In this document: positions 9,149 to 17,995 of the stretch, piece after piece
Position numbering within the stretch: position 1 is the first letter of the stretch
Layout of the letters: every line of letters begins with the position of its first letter
Assembly: GCA_019347715.1 (NCBI GenBank)
Contig: JAHWKU010000006.1
Location: 1-64,000 of the forward strand
Length of the DNA stretch: 64,000 bases
Direction of reading: 5' to 3'
Origin: Actinomycetota bacterium
GTDB lineage: Bacteria > Actinomycetota > CADDZG01 > JAHWKV01
Translations under genes and position numbers: made by a program
The notes under the pieces: model-generated
What the model was told of the DNA's origin: nothing
What the model saw: the letters and a program-made list of their open reading frames with translations, nothing else
Database searches by the model: none

Positions 9149-10123
9149 ATGCTCTATTTCATAACCAGGCGTCTTCTCTTTGCAATCCCTCTGCTCTTCA
9201 TCATCAGCGTCATGATCTTTACCTTCCTCAACCTCTCAACCGACATCGCTCAGTCTCTCCGTAACCCTCGTATGACTGCGGAGCAATTCGCGAAGGTCAA
9301 GGAGGCCTACGGCCTGGATAAAACGGGTCCCGCCCGATATTTCTCCTGGTTGGGCAACTTCGTGAGGGGTGACTGGGGGACATCCTTCATCTACCAGGCC
9401 CCCGTTGCTCCGCTCATCAAGGAACGTCTCAAGAACACGCTGATGCTGATGGCCCTACCCCTTGTTCTTTCGGTGCTGCTCGCCATAGGGATCGGAGTCT
9501 TTTCCGCCGTCAGGCCTTACTCAAAACTCGATTACACCTTCACCGGATTCTCTTTCCTCGGGATATCAGTCCCCATTTTTTGGTTCGGCTTACTTCTCCA
9601 GCTATTCTTAGGTTTTTATCTGAAGGAATGGCTTCGGTTATCGGAACCGGTGTTCTTTACCAGCGGAATGCACAGCCCGGGGCGACCCGAATTCGAACTC
9701 ATGGACTTCCTCCGGCATGCTGCTCTTCCTTCGATGGCCCTGATGGTCCAACTAGTTGCCGGCTGGGGACGCTTCGAGCGCTCGAGCATGCTCGAAGTAG
9801 TCAATGCCGATTACGTGCGGACTGCGAGGGCCAAGGGACTCAAGGAGAGAAAAGTGGTTTTCAAGCATTCCCTGAGAAACGCTCTCATCCCACTCGTCAC
9901 CGTCGTGGCAATCGACATCGGCTTATTGTTCGGAGGACTCATCGTCACCGAGCAGGTGTTTGCCTGGCCGGGGATGGGAACCCTCATTCTCTCCGCTCTG
10001 GTCGCCGGCGATTACCCCCTCGTACTGTCCGCGGGGATGGTAATCGCATTTGCGGTGGCGTTCTTCAATCTCACGGCGGACGTCATGTACGGGATTCTCG
10101 ATCCTAGGATCCGATATGACTGA
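9149..10123 (+). CDS. Peptide ABC transporter permease, DppB/OppB family
   Basis: This is the first of two membrane subunits of the importer. About six hydrophobic segments are visible, beginning with the family N-terminal helix. The conserved cytoplasmic EAA loop, which docks the ATPase, is seen as ADYVRTARAKGL about two thirds along. The 324-residue length is normal. The stop lies 8 nt inside the next permease gene, so the pair is probably coupled. Confidence 0.93.
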   Translation: MLYFITRRLLFAIPLLFIISVMIFTFLNLSTDIAQSLRNPRMTAEQFAKVKEAYGLDKTGPARYFSWLGNFVRGDWGTSFIYQAPVAPLIKERLKNTLMLMALPLVLSVLLAIGIGVFSAVRPYSKLDYTFTGFSFLGISVPIFWFGLLLQLFLGFYLKEWLRLSEPVFFTSGMHSPGRPEFELMDFLRHAALPSMALMVQLVAGWGRFERSSMLEVVNADYVRTARAKGLKERKVVFKHSLRNALIPLVTVVAIDIGLLFGGLIVTEQVFAWPGMGTLILSALVAGDYPLVLSAGMVIAFAVAFFNLTADVMYGILDPRIRYD

Positions 10124-11102
10124 AGTGGGGGGCCGCCAGCAGCAGGAGGAAGCGCTCCTAGCGCCATCTGAAGACGAATTTCATGAATTCGAAGACGCCG
10201 GCCGGACTCAATTCCAGATCGCCTGGCGAAAGTTCAAACGTCATCGAATGGCGATGGTCGGAATGTTCGTATTGATCTTTCTCTATCTCGTAGCACTCCT
10301 CGCTCCATGGATTACTCCATACGACCCCAATTCCGGGTGTCCGCGGTTTGGTGAAAGGAAGGAGACCTGCTCTCCTCTATCCGCGGAGGTACTGGCAGAT
10401 TCGAACCAAGCACCCAGCTTGAAGCACCCCATGGGAACCGACAATCTAGGCCGTGACTGGCTTAGCCGGGTAATGTTCGGAGGGCGTGTGTCGCTGGCTG
10501 TGGGACTCGGCGTTGCTCTTTCCGCCGGCCTGATCGGCACAGCGATGGGGTCCCTGGCCGGCTTCAGGGGTGGCTTGACCGACAACCTTCTCATGCGGGT
10601 CACCGACATCTTCTTGGCTATGCCCGTCCTGCTGGTCCTGCTGATCGCCTCCAAATGGTTGTCAGGAACGACTCGTAACATCGTCATTATCCTCGCGTTC
10701 GTCACATGGATGCCAGCAGCTCGCATCGTGCGCGGTTCATTTCTCTCGATCAAGGAGAAGGAATACATTGAGGCGGCCAGGGCCGTGGGGGTGCCTGGCT
10801 TCCGCACGATCTGGCGTCACATGTTGCCGAACGCACTCGGCCCGATCATTGTTCAAGTAACTCTCACAATTGCCGCGGCGATCCTGGCTGAATCGACCCT
10901 CTCGTTTCTGGGATTCGGCATATCGCCTCCTACCGCGACATGGGGCAACATGATTGCTGTTCAGCGGACAACCATGGTCACACAGCCATGGCTCAGCATT
11001 TTCCCAGGCCTGATGATCCTAATCAGTGTCCTTTCGGTGAACTTCATGGGGGATGGTTTGAGAGACGCCCTGGATCCAACAAGCCTCAAGGTACGCGCTT
11101 GA
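10116..11102 (+). CDS. Peptide ABC transporter permease, DppC/OppC family
   Basis: This is the second membrane subunit, pairing with the DppB-like protein. It has the usual cytoplasmic N-terminal extension (about 45 residues), a first helix near residue 50, a large loop carrying MGTDNLGRDWLSRV, and the EAA loop EYIEAARAVGV. I start it at ATG 10116, overlapping the previous stop; an upstream in-frame ATG inside dppB would add a non-homologous leader. Length 328 residues. The next gene begins at a TTG overlapping its stop. Confidence 0.92.
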   Translation: MTEVGGRQQQEEALLAPSEDEFHEFEDAGRTQFQIAWRKFKRHRMAMVGMFVLIFLYLVALLAPWITPYDPNSGCPRFGERKETCSPLSAEVLADSNQAPSLKHPMGTDNLGRDWLSRVMFGGRVSLAVGLGVALSAGLIGTAMGSLAGFRGGLTDNLLMRVTDIFLAMPVLLVLLIASKWLSGTTRNIVIILAFVTWMPAARIVRGSFLSIKEKEYIEAARAVGVPGFRTIWRHMLPNALGPIIVQVTLTIAAAILAESTLSFLGFGISPPTATWGNMIAVQRTTMVTQPWLSIFPGLMILISVLSVNFMGDGLRDALDPTSLKVRA

Positions 11103-12124
11103 CCAAACCGCTTTTGTCCGTCCGGGATCTTCGTACGCATTTTGACACCGATGAAGGGGTCGTGAAAGCAGTCGATGGAGTCTCCTTCGAGATCATGCCG
11201 ACAGAAGTCTTCGCCATCGTTGGTGAATCTGGTTCGGGAAAGACCGTCACGGCTTTGTCGGTGCTGAACCTGGTTCCGAAGCCGGCCGGCAAGATCGTTT
11301 CGGGAGAGATCATCTTCCAGGACACAAACATCTTGCAGCTGCCCAAAGACGAGCTCCAAAACCTTCGGGGCGACCGGATCGTGATGATTTTCCAAGACCC
11401 CCTCACGGCCCTGAACCCAGTCTTTAGCGTCGGGCATCAGATCGCCGAGGTGTATAGGGCTCACCGAGGCCTCGGCAAGAAGGAGGCGCACAGGAACGCA
11501 GTCGAGCTGCTTGAGCTGGTTGGGATACCACGACCCGATCAGAGGGCAAGGGAATATCCTCATCAGTTCTCGGGAGGTATGCGCCAAAGAGCGATGATCG
11601 CTATGGCGGTCGCCCTCAATCCCGACCTCATCATCGCCGACGAGCCGACCACGGCCCTGGACGTCACGATCCAGGCTCAGATCATGGAAGTACTTCTTCG
11701 AATGAGGGAGGAATTCGATGCTGCCATCATGCTGATCACCCACGACCTTGGGGTAGTGGCCGGCGTGGCCGACAGGGTGATGGTGATGTATGCCGGAAAG
11801 GTCGCAGAGATGGGAACTTGCGAGGAGGTCTACTTTCACCCTCGCCATCCATATACCTGGGGGCTCATGACTTCCATCACTAGAGCCGACCAGAGAAAGA
11901 AAGACCGGCTGATTCCCATCAGGGGCACTCCTCCGTCCCTAGTCAACCTTCCTTCTGGATGTCCCTTCCATCCGAGGTGTGACTTCGCCGAAAAGATCTG
12001 CTCGGAGGACTACCCGGATCTGAGGCCCGTGTCGTCTCATGGCCAGATCGCCTCATGTCACTTTGCTCAGAGACCCGATTGGACACCCCCTGCCGAGCTA
12101 GTGGCGGGAAGAGCACGGCGATGA
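11099..12124 (+). CDS. Peptide ABC transporter ATPase, DppD/OppD family
   Basis: This ATPase powers import together with the DppF-like subunit. Walker A is GESGSGKT at residues 42-49, the signature is [12 protein letters not shown] and Walker B is [11 protein letters not shown]. The C-terminal oligopeptide-specific domain has the cysteine-bearing block [14 protein letters not shown], which in related proteins can hold an Fe-S cluster. The start is a TTG overlapping the stop of the permease gene; an upstream in-frame start would only add out-of-family residues. Length 341. Confidence 0.93.
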   Translation: MTKPLLSVRDLRTHFDTDEGVVKAVDGVSFEIMPTEVFAIVGESGSGKTVTALSVLNLVPKPAGKIVSGEIIFQDTNILQLPKDELQNLRGDRIVMIFQDPLTALNPVFSVGHQIAEVYRAHRGLGKKEAHRNAVELLELVGIPRPDQRAREYPHQFSGGMRQRAMIAMAVALNPDLIIADEPTTALDVTIQAQIMEVLLRMREEFDAAIMLITHDLGVVAGVADRVMVMYAGKVAEMGTCEEVYFHPRHPYTWGLMTSITRADQRKKDRLIPIRGTPPSLVNLPSGCPFHPRCDFAEKICSEDYPDLRPVSSHGQIASCHFAQRPDWTPPAELVAGRARR

Positions 12125-13182
12125 CGAATGGGGAGGAGATTCTTCGCGTTGAGAATCTCGTCAAGCACTTCCCTGTGACCAGGGGGCTCATACTGAGGAA
12201 GCAGATTGGGACGGTCAAGGCGGTCGACGGCGTCAACCTGTCACTCCGGACCGGGGAAACTCTGGGTCTGGTGGGGGAGTCCGGATGTGGCAAGTCCACT
12301 CTCGCCAGGTGCATACTGCGGCTGATCGAGCCGACCTCAGGAAAAGTTGTTTTCGAGGGCCAAGAGGTCCAGGGTCTCGGTAGGAAAGCACTTAGGACAT
12401 TGCGCCGCGATATCCAAATCGTGTTTCAGGATCCATATGCTTCGCTCAATCCCCGAATGACGGTAAAGGACATAGTCGCCGAGCCCATGAAGGTCCATGG
12501 GCTTTGGAAGTCCGGGGGTACCGGCAAGGTGAGGGACCTGCTCGAGCGGGTTGGGCTCAACCCCGAGCATGCCTCTCGCTACCCCCACGAGTTCTCGGGG
12601 GGGCAGCGACAGCGGATCGGCATTGCTAGAGCTCTGGCTCTGGAGCCAAAACTTGTTGTTTGCGACGAGCCGGTTTCTGCTCTGGACGTTTCGATCCAGG
12701 CGCAGATCATCAATCTCCTGGATGATTTGCAGGACGAGCTAAGGTTGACCTACATATTCATTGCTCACGATCTTTCAGTGGTCCGGCACATCAGCGACCG
12801 CGTATCAGTGATGTATCTCGGCAAAATCGTCGAAACCGCCGATCGTCGCGCGCTGTATGAAGAACCCATCCATCCCTATACGCAGGCTTTGTTATCTGCT
12901 GTTCCCATTCCCGATCCCACCAGAGAGCGGGAGAGGAAGCGAATCATCTTGAGGGGAGATGTTCCCAGTCCCCTCAACCCTCCTGGGGGTTGTCGTTTCC
13001 ATACGAGATGTTTCCGCTCGCAGGAGGTGGCCGAACGTGGTGAGGCAGAATCGACCGAAATTGGCCTGACCGTAAGAAGGAAGATTGCTACGGTTTGCAT
13101 GACCGATGAACCACCCCTTGTTGAGCACCAGCCGCGTCACGCCGCCGCGTGCCACTTTCCGAAACACCAGACCATTCTCTGA
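12121..13182 (+). CDS. Peptide ABC transporter ATPase, DppF/OppF family
   Basis: This is the second nucleotide-binding subunit. Walker A is GESGCGKST (52-60), signature [12 protein letters not shown], Walker [12 protein letters not shown], with the [15 protein letters not shown] block specific to DppF/OppF. A C-terminal CRFHTRC motif matches the oligopeptide domain. ATG 12121 overlaps the preceding stop (ATGA). Length 353 residues. It completes a five-gene importer and is followed by four more SBP genes. Confidence 0.93.
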   Translation: MTNGEEILRVENLVKHFPVTRGLILRKQIGTVKAVDGVNLSLRTGETLGLVGESGCGKSTLARCILRLIEPTSGKVVFEGQEVQGLGRKALRTLRRDIQIVFQDPYASLNPRMTVKDIVAEPMKVHGLWKSGGTGKVRDLLERVGLNPEHASRYPHEFSGGQRQRIGIARALALEPKLVVCDEPVSALDVSIQAQIINLLDDLQDELRLTYIFIAHDLSVVRHISDRVSVMYLGKIVETADRRALYEEPIHPYTQALLSAVPIPDPTRERERKRIILRGDVPSPLNPPGGCRFHTRCFRSQEVAERGEAESTEIGLTVRRKIATVCMTDEPPLVEHQPRHAAACHFPKHQTIL

Positions 13183-13186
13183 CCGG

Positions 13187-14761
13187 GTGTCTGCCGCACG
13201 ATTCCTGTGGTTCAAGAGCGCGGCATTGGTCGCTCTGGCGTTCTTGAGCTCCTGCTCAGTACAGCGGGATAATCAGTCCCCCGAACCGGTAACCGATGCG
13301 GTTCTATCGGTGGCCTTAACCGGCATCGACTCGCTGGATCCGGCCCGCGGAACTTCGTATTCGTCACTCATGATCCTGCGGACGGCTTGCGACGGGCTAA
13401 CGACTATCGACTCAGACGGAGAGACTCGCCGGGCCTTGGCGTCGGGGTGGCGTGTGTCCAACGCTGGGTCGATGGTCACGTTCGAACTGGAAGACGGTGC
13501 CGAGTTTCTGGACGGTACTCTTGTCACCGCGCAGTCGGTTGTGGAATCACTTTCGAGGATCACTCGCCCCGAAACCTCTTCCCCATGGGCATCCCTGCTT
13601 TCCGATGTGGAGGGATTTGCCGAAGTAGCAGCAGGGGCGGCGACCTCCCTTTCCGGCCTGCGAGCTCCTGATACCAACACGCTCGAGGTGGTGCTCACCA
13701 ACCCATTCGCCGATCTTCCCAGGCTGCTCGCTCACCCGGCATTTGTTCCCGTGAGTGTTGGAGCCGAAGGGACGATCACTTGTTCCGGCCCATACGAGAT
13801 CCAGGAGCCAGCCGGGCCAGCCGGGGCAGAAGTCGTGCTGGAGCGAGCGACTGGAGCAGCCGGGGGGTTGCTGAAGACGATCCATTTCAAAGTAACCGAC
13901 ACTCCGGACGATGCATACCGTCTCTTTCAGGAAGGGCAGGCCGGGGCTTCGGTGGTTCCTGATGCTGCGGTCGGGGAAGCGTCTTCCGTGCGAAAGGGCT
14001 ATCTGAGGGCCGAAACTCCCGAGATCACGTTTCTCGCAATGGATGTCACCAAACCTCCTACCGACAACGAGCGCCTTCGTCAGGCCATTTCGTTGGCCTT
14101 GGATCGTCTGGCGACCATCGATGCAACGTTCGGCGATCAACGGCCTCCGGCTGTGAGATGGATCCCGGGAACCGAAGGAGACGGAGGGTCATGCTCCGAT
14201 CTGATAAGGCGTATATCGGATCCGGAGAGAGCAAAGCAGCTCATGAGCGAATCGGGAGTCGACCCCTCTGGAGTGCAGCTTCCTTTTTACTTCGACCAAA
14301 CCAAGACGGGGCGATTGGTTGTTCAAGCCATCGAAGTTCAGATCGCAGACGGCTTGGGGCTGAGGCTGACACCGTCTCCGCACGACCCGCCCGGGATGGA
14401 TGCCTCGATGACGGCCAGGACCGGGGCGGGGGTGTGGATGCTCTCGTATGGACAGGAACTGCCACTTCCAGGCCTCGTCGTCGATGCGCTCTTTCGAACC
14501 GGATCCCCTGCGAATCGTCTCGGTTTTTCTGATCCTGCCGTGGATGAGGCTCTTGCCGCAGCCAGACGGTCGGCGGACACAGAAGACAGAGAGCGCGCAT
14601 ATCTGGAGGCAGAGAGTCTGATTTGTCAGAGGATGCCCGCGGTTCCTCTTTGGAGAGGAGTTCGTCACTGGGCATACGATCCCGCCAAGCTCGGTTTTGA
14701 AGGCAGTGATGGGGTCGACTCCGCGGGCGGAATGGTCCTCCGGGACGCGCGTGTTCCTTGA
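13187..14761 (+). CDS. Family-5 extracellular solute-binding lipoprotein (SBP 2)
   Basis: This protein resembles SBP 1 in fold family but is clearly diverged. From GTG 13187, 4 nt after the DppF stop, the product has a compact signal peptide with Arg5 and a lipobox LSSC (Cys23); an upstream ATG at 13106 inside dppF is possible but would bury the signal. The body has the SBP_bac_5 pattern SLDPARGTSYSS and a late QAISLALDRLATI block. Length 525. It presumably feeds the same permease or acts as a ligand sensor; the ligand is unknown. Confidence 0.8.
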   Translation: MSAARFLWFKSAALVALAFLSSCSVQRDNQSPEPVTDAVLSVALTGIDSLDPARGTSYSSLMILRTACDGLTTIDSDGETRRALASGWRVSNAGSMVTFELEDGAEFLDGTLVTAQSVVESLSRITRPETSSPWASLLSDVEGFAEVAAGAATSLSGLRAPDTNTLEVVLTNPFADLPRLLAHPAFVPVSVGAEGTITCSGPYEIQEPAGPAGAEVVLERATGAAGGLLKTIHFKVTDTPDDAYRLFQEGQAGASVVPDAAVGEASSVRKGYLRAETPEITFLAMDVTKPPTDNERLRQAISLALDRLATIDATFGDQRPPAVRWIPGTEGDGGSCSDLIRRISDPERAKQLMSESGVDPSGVQLPFYFDQTKTGRLVVQAIEVQIADGLGLRLTPSPHDPPGMDASMTARTGAGVWMLSYGQELPLPGLVVDALFRTGSPANRLGFSDPAVDEALAAARRSADTEDRERAYLEAESLICQRMPAVPLWRGVRHWAYDPAKLGFEGSDGVDSAGGMVLRDARVP

Positions 14762-14777
14762 TAGGCTCATCCGACTC

Positions 14778-16451
14778 ATGACCCGGAGAAGTTTCGTCGC
14801 GTTCGTAACCTTGCTGCTCGCCCTTACTTCCTGTGACCTAACGACCGGGGACCCGAAGCCCGAAAAGCCTGCACCCCGTCGCGGTGGGACGATAACCGTC
14901 GCGATAACCGAGCCATCGACTCTCGATCCCTCCAAGGGAGCAGACCGCAACCCCGAGGCATCCTTTTCGGTCGGCCCTGGACTATTGATAGTCGCTCAGA
15001 TCTGTGATCCCTTGGTTGCCGTCGACCCCGACACCGGGGAGATCGAGGGGTTGGCGGCGGAATCCTGGTCCTATTCCGAGGACGTCAAGAAAGTAACGTT
15101 CAAATTGAGGCAGGGAGTTAAGTTCCACAATGGCAGGGATGTAACTGCCGAGGACTACGTCTTCTCGATCTCACGCTTCGTTCACAAGGATTCTGGTTCC
15201 TCGAGACGCTACTGGTTCCAGAATGTAGTTGGCTACCAGCAGGCAGTGGATGGAACAGCCCCAACGATCTCAGGGGTGAGAGCTCTCGATCCTCTGACTC
15301 TGGAAATAGAGTTGACCGAACCTTTTGCGGAACTGCCCGCAATCCTTTCGCATCCTGCGGCGGGCTCGGCGCTGCCGAAGGAGGAGGTCGACAAGGGAGC
15401 AGAGAGCTTCGCTGCCAATCCCGTATGCACCGGCCCGTATGCTCTTCGCGAACCCAGGACGGCGGGGGCACCGATCACTCTGAAGCGTGCCGAAGGTTAT
15501 TCACTGGAACATCCTTTTCTCGCCGGGGAAGGCGCGGGCTACGCCGATGAAATGGTTTTCACGTTGGCGCCATCTCTGGATGACGGCTACAAGTTGCTTG
15601 ACGACGGCACAGCCGATGTGGCCGAAGTTCCGCTCAACGAGCAATTGAACAATGCCAGGCGCGTCGATGGGCGATTGTCATCCGGACCTAACGGGCATGT
15701 GGCATACGTCGGTTTTCCCGTCACGAAGGAGCCATACACCAAGCCCGACGCGAGAAAGGCTTTTGCCCTGGCCCTCGACAGGAAAGAGATCATCGAGGAC
15801 CTGCTTGCGGGATCGCGACTCATGCCGAAGGGTTTCCTGCCGGCGAGTGCCGGACCGGCTTCGAGTTCGGTATGCGAGGAAACCATGCCGCCAACCAGCC
15901 GTCCGGAAGGAGCCAAGGCTGCCTTTTCCGCGGCCGCATTGGATCCGGCAGCTGTGAAACCGATGATCCACTTCAACAACGGAGCCTCCGGTCACGGCCT
16001 TTGGCTCACAAAGGTGATGGAAAAGTGGGAGGCGCATCTGGGAGTGGACGCGACGCTGGTCCCTCACGAAGAAGAACTGCTCCGATATCTCGACTTCCTC
16101 GCGGAAGGTCGGCAGGACGGTCCCTTCCGCCTGGCCTGGTCAGTCGAATATCCCTCCCCGGAGGCTCTCTTGGGATCGATCTTCCGGGGAGGAAGTCTCG
16201 ATAACTTCAGCGGGTATGCCTCTCCAGAATTCGACGGCATCCTCAATCAGGCTCGCGCGGCTACCGATGCCGAGGAGCGAGTTGGATTTTACGTACAGGC
16301 TGCTGACCTTCTCTGCCGGGATCTGCCTGCCCTAGTCATGTGGTTCGGCGCTAGCCACGTTGCCTTTTCCAGTCGAGTTGTCGCCGCCGGGGAGGACAGG
16401 CTCGATATATTCGGTTACCCACGCCTGCGTGAGCTGGGGGAACGATCCTAG
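14778..16451 (+). CDS. Family-5 extracellular solute-binding lipoprotein (SBP 3)
   Basis: ATG 14778 gives a short signal peptide with two arginines and lipobox LALTSC (Cys19). The mature part begins TITVAITEPSTLDPSKG and continues with VKFHNGRDVTAEDYVFS, the classical SBP_bac_5 signature, and RKAFALALDRKEI. Length 558. It starts 16 nt after SBP 2 and is co-directional. It shares with SBP 2 and SBP 4 a similar layout (PETTL/LDPL-type strand, PFAELPAILSHPA), suggesting tandem duplication followed by divergence. Confidence 0.85.
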   Translation: MTRRSFVAFVTLLLALTSCDLTTGDPKPEKPAPRRGGTITVAITEPSTLDPSKGADRNPEASFSVGPGLLIVAQICDPLVAVDPDTGEIEGLAAESWSYSEDVKKVTFKLRQGVKFHNGRDVTAEDYVFSISRFVHKDSGSSRRYWFQNVVGYQQAVDGTAPTISGVRALDPLTLEIELTEPFAELPAILSHPAAGSALPKEEVDKGAESFAANPVCTGPYALREPRTAGAPITLKRAEGYSLEHPFLAGEGAGYADEMVFTLAPSLDDGYKLLDDGTADVAEVPLNEQLNNARRVDGRLSSGPNGHVAYVGFPVTKEPYTKPDARKAFALALDRKEIIEDLLAGSRLMPKGFLPASAGPASSSVCEETMPPTSRPEGAKAAFSAAALDPAAVKPMIHFNNGASGHGLWLTKVMEKWEAHLGVDATLVPHEEELLRYLDFLAEGRQDGPFRLAWSVEYPSPEALLGSIFRGGSLDNFSGYASPEFDGILNQARAATDAEERVGFYVQAADLLCRDLPALVMWFGASHVAFSSRVVAAGEDRLDIFGYPRLRELGERS

Positions 16452-16474
16452 GTATCCGTCCTCTGGCCTTTGCG

Positions 16475-17995
16475 ATGGCCGGGTTGTTGTTCGCAACTGC
16501 GTGCTTCGATAGAGGGGACGAACGCACCGCTAGCGACATGCGAGTGGCAATACTCCAGCCGGCATCTCTGGACCCGGTTCGGATCCGAGATACCGCTGCC
16601 TCCCTGATTGCGCGTCAGGTGTTCGCCCCGCTGGCATCCTTTGACCCGATCACGAATCGTTTGGTTCCTGGCGCGGCGGATTGGGAGACTCACGACGGGG
16701 GAGGACGTTTCATCTTCCGTTTGAGAGATGGACTCAGGTTTCATAACGGCCGGCCGGTCACGTCAGCCGATGTCGTGTTTTCTCTGAACCGTCTGGCCGC
16801 GAAGGCTACGGGTTCTGATCTTGCCTTTCTTCTCAGTGAGGTATTGGGATTCGAGCATGTCAACCAGAGTGGGACGGCGTCCGAGCTGGAGGGTGTCCGG
16901 GCCATGGACGACTCGACCGTCGAGATCAGGCTAAGAGCCGGCTGGTTTGATTTTCCTTATGTGCTGACCCACCCCGCGACCGCCCCCGTGCCCATGGAGG
17001 AATTTCTTGCCGACCCTGAAGGATTTCGTAAGAAACCGATTGGTGCAGGTCCTTATGCGTTCACCGGCCCCGTCGAGCCAGGTGGAGACGTATTCCTGGA
17101 ATCGACGTCCCATGCGTCAACAGACGTAAAGATAGAGAAGGTCTCGTTCCTGGTTTACTCGAACTCCTTTGCGGCCTTCCGGGACTTCGAACGAGAGGAG
17201 GTGGACGTCGCCGAAGTTCCGGTCGACGGACCGAGATCACTGGCCACCTTCGAAGGGACCGCAGGATTCAAACCGGTGGCGGCGATGCTCCACGCCGGCT
17301 TCAACTTAAAGCACCCGAAATTCGGGAACGTACGGTTTAGGGAAGCCATCAGTCTTGCGATCGACCGCGCCAACCTTGCTCAAGCAGGGTATTTCAATAC
17401 GCTCTCTCCAGCTTCCGGACTGATTCCCAAGGGCCTGCCTCCAGCGGGTGGGGCGTGTGGAGACCGGTGCGAGCAGGATCTGGATCGCGCCCGTGTGCTT
17501 ATCGATGAGGCCTTTGGAGGGACTCCACCCTCTCTGACTTTCGATTTCCCGAAGACCAGCCGTGATGAGGCTGCAGCTGAACTGCTCGCCGACGCTCTGA
17601 AGCAGATCGGTATCTCAGTAGAGCTTCGCTCCCATGAACTGACCGACTATGTGGGGCTCCTCGGTTCCGACAGTATCGAGATGTTCCGCCTCGGTTGGGT
17701 CGCAGAGTACCCACTGGCAGATTGGTTTATTACTCCTCTCTTCCGGTCCGACTCACCGGACAATCGCACCGGCTACGGATCCCAAGAAGTCGACGGCTTG
17801 ATCTCCCAAGCTCGCTTGGAGCCGGATCCGGCCACCAGGAATCGCCTGTACCGTGAGCTGGAAGCGAGGCTCTTGGCGGATATGCCGGTCGTTCCCCTGG
17901 GCCAATTCCAGAGCCGGTACGCTGCCAGAGACGTGGGGGGGTTCTATGTCGACACCCTCGGAACGTTCGAAGTGAGGAGGATGGATGGGAACTGA
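16475..17995 (+). CDS. Family-5 extracellular solute-binding lipoprotein (SBP 4)
   Basis: The body matches SBP_bac_5 (LRFHNGRPVTSADVVFS, FREAISLAIDRANL). From the only canonical start, ATG 16475, the signal peptide is only nine residues and has no basic residue before the lipobox LFATAC. The frame is open back to 16433; starting at AUC 16445, four bases after a GGGGG run, would restore a 20-residue signal with Arg5 and overlap the SBP 3 stop. I report the conservative start. Its stop overlaps SBP 5 by 11 nt. Confidence 0.82.
   Translation: MAGLLFATACFDRGDERTASDMRVAILQPASLDPVRIRDTAASLIARQVFAPLASFDPITNRLVPGAADWETHDGGGRFIFRLRDGLRFHNGRPVTSADVVFSLNRLAAKATGSDLAFLLSEVLGFEHVNQSGTASELEGVRAMDDSTVEIRLRAGWFDFPYVLTHPATAPVPMEEFLADPEGFRKKPIGAGPYAFTGPVEPGGDVFLESTSHASTDVKIEKVSFLVYSNSFAAFRDFEREEVDVAEVPVDGPRSLATFEGTAGFKPVAAMLHAGFNLKHPKFGNVRFREAISLAIDRANLAQAGYFNTLSPASGLIPKGLPPAGGACGDRCEQDLDRARVLIDEAFGGTPPSLTFDFPKTSRDEAAAELLADALKQIGISVELRSHELTDYVGLLGSDSIEMFRLGWVAEYPLADWFITPLFRSDSPDNRTGYGSQEVDGLISQARLEPDPATRNRLYRELEARLLADMPVVPLGQFQSRYAARDVGGFYVDTLGTFEVRRMDGN

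Noticed and set aside
9644-9655. Second LexA-like box GAAC-CGGT-GTTC
   Set aside because: It lies inside the permease coding sequence, has only 4-bp arms and about one such match is expected by chance in 64 kb.
13106-13186. Upstream ATG of SBP 2 inside dppF
   Set aside because: It would add 27 non-signal residues before the lipoprotein signal; GTG 13187 gives a normal signal peptide.
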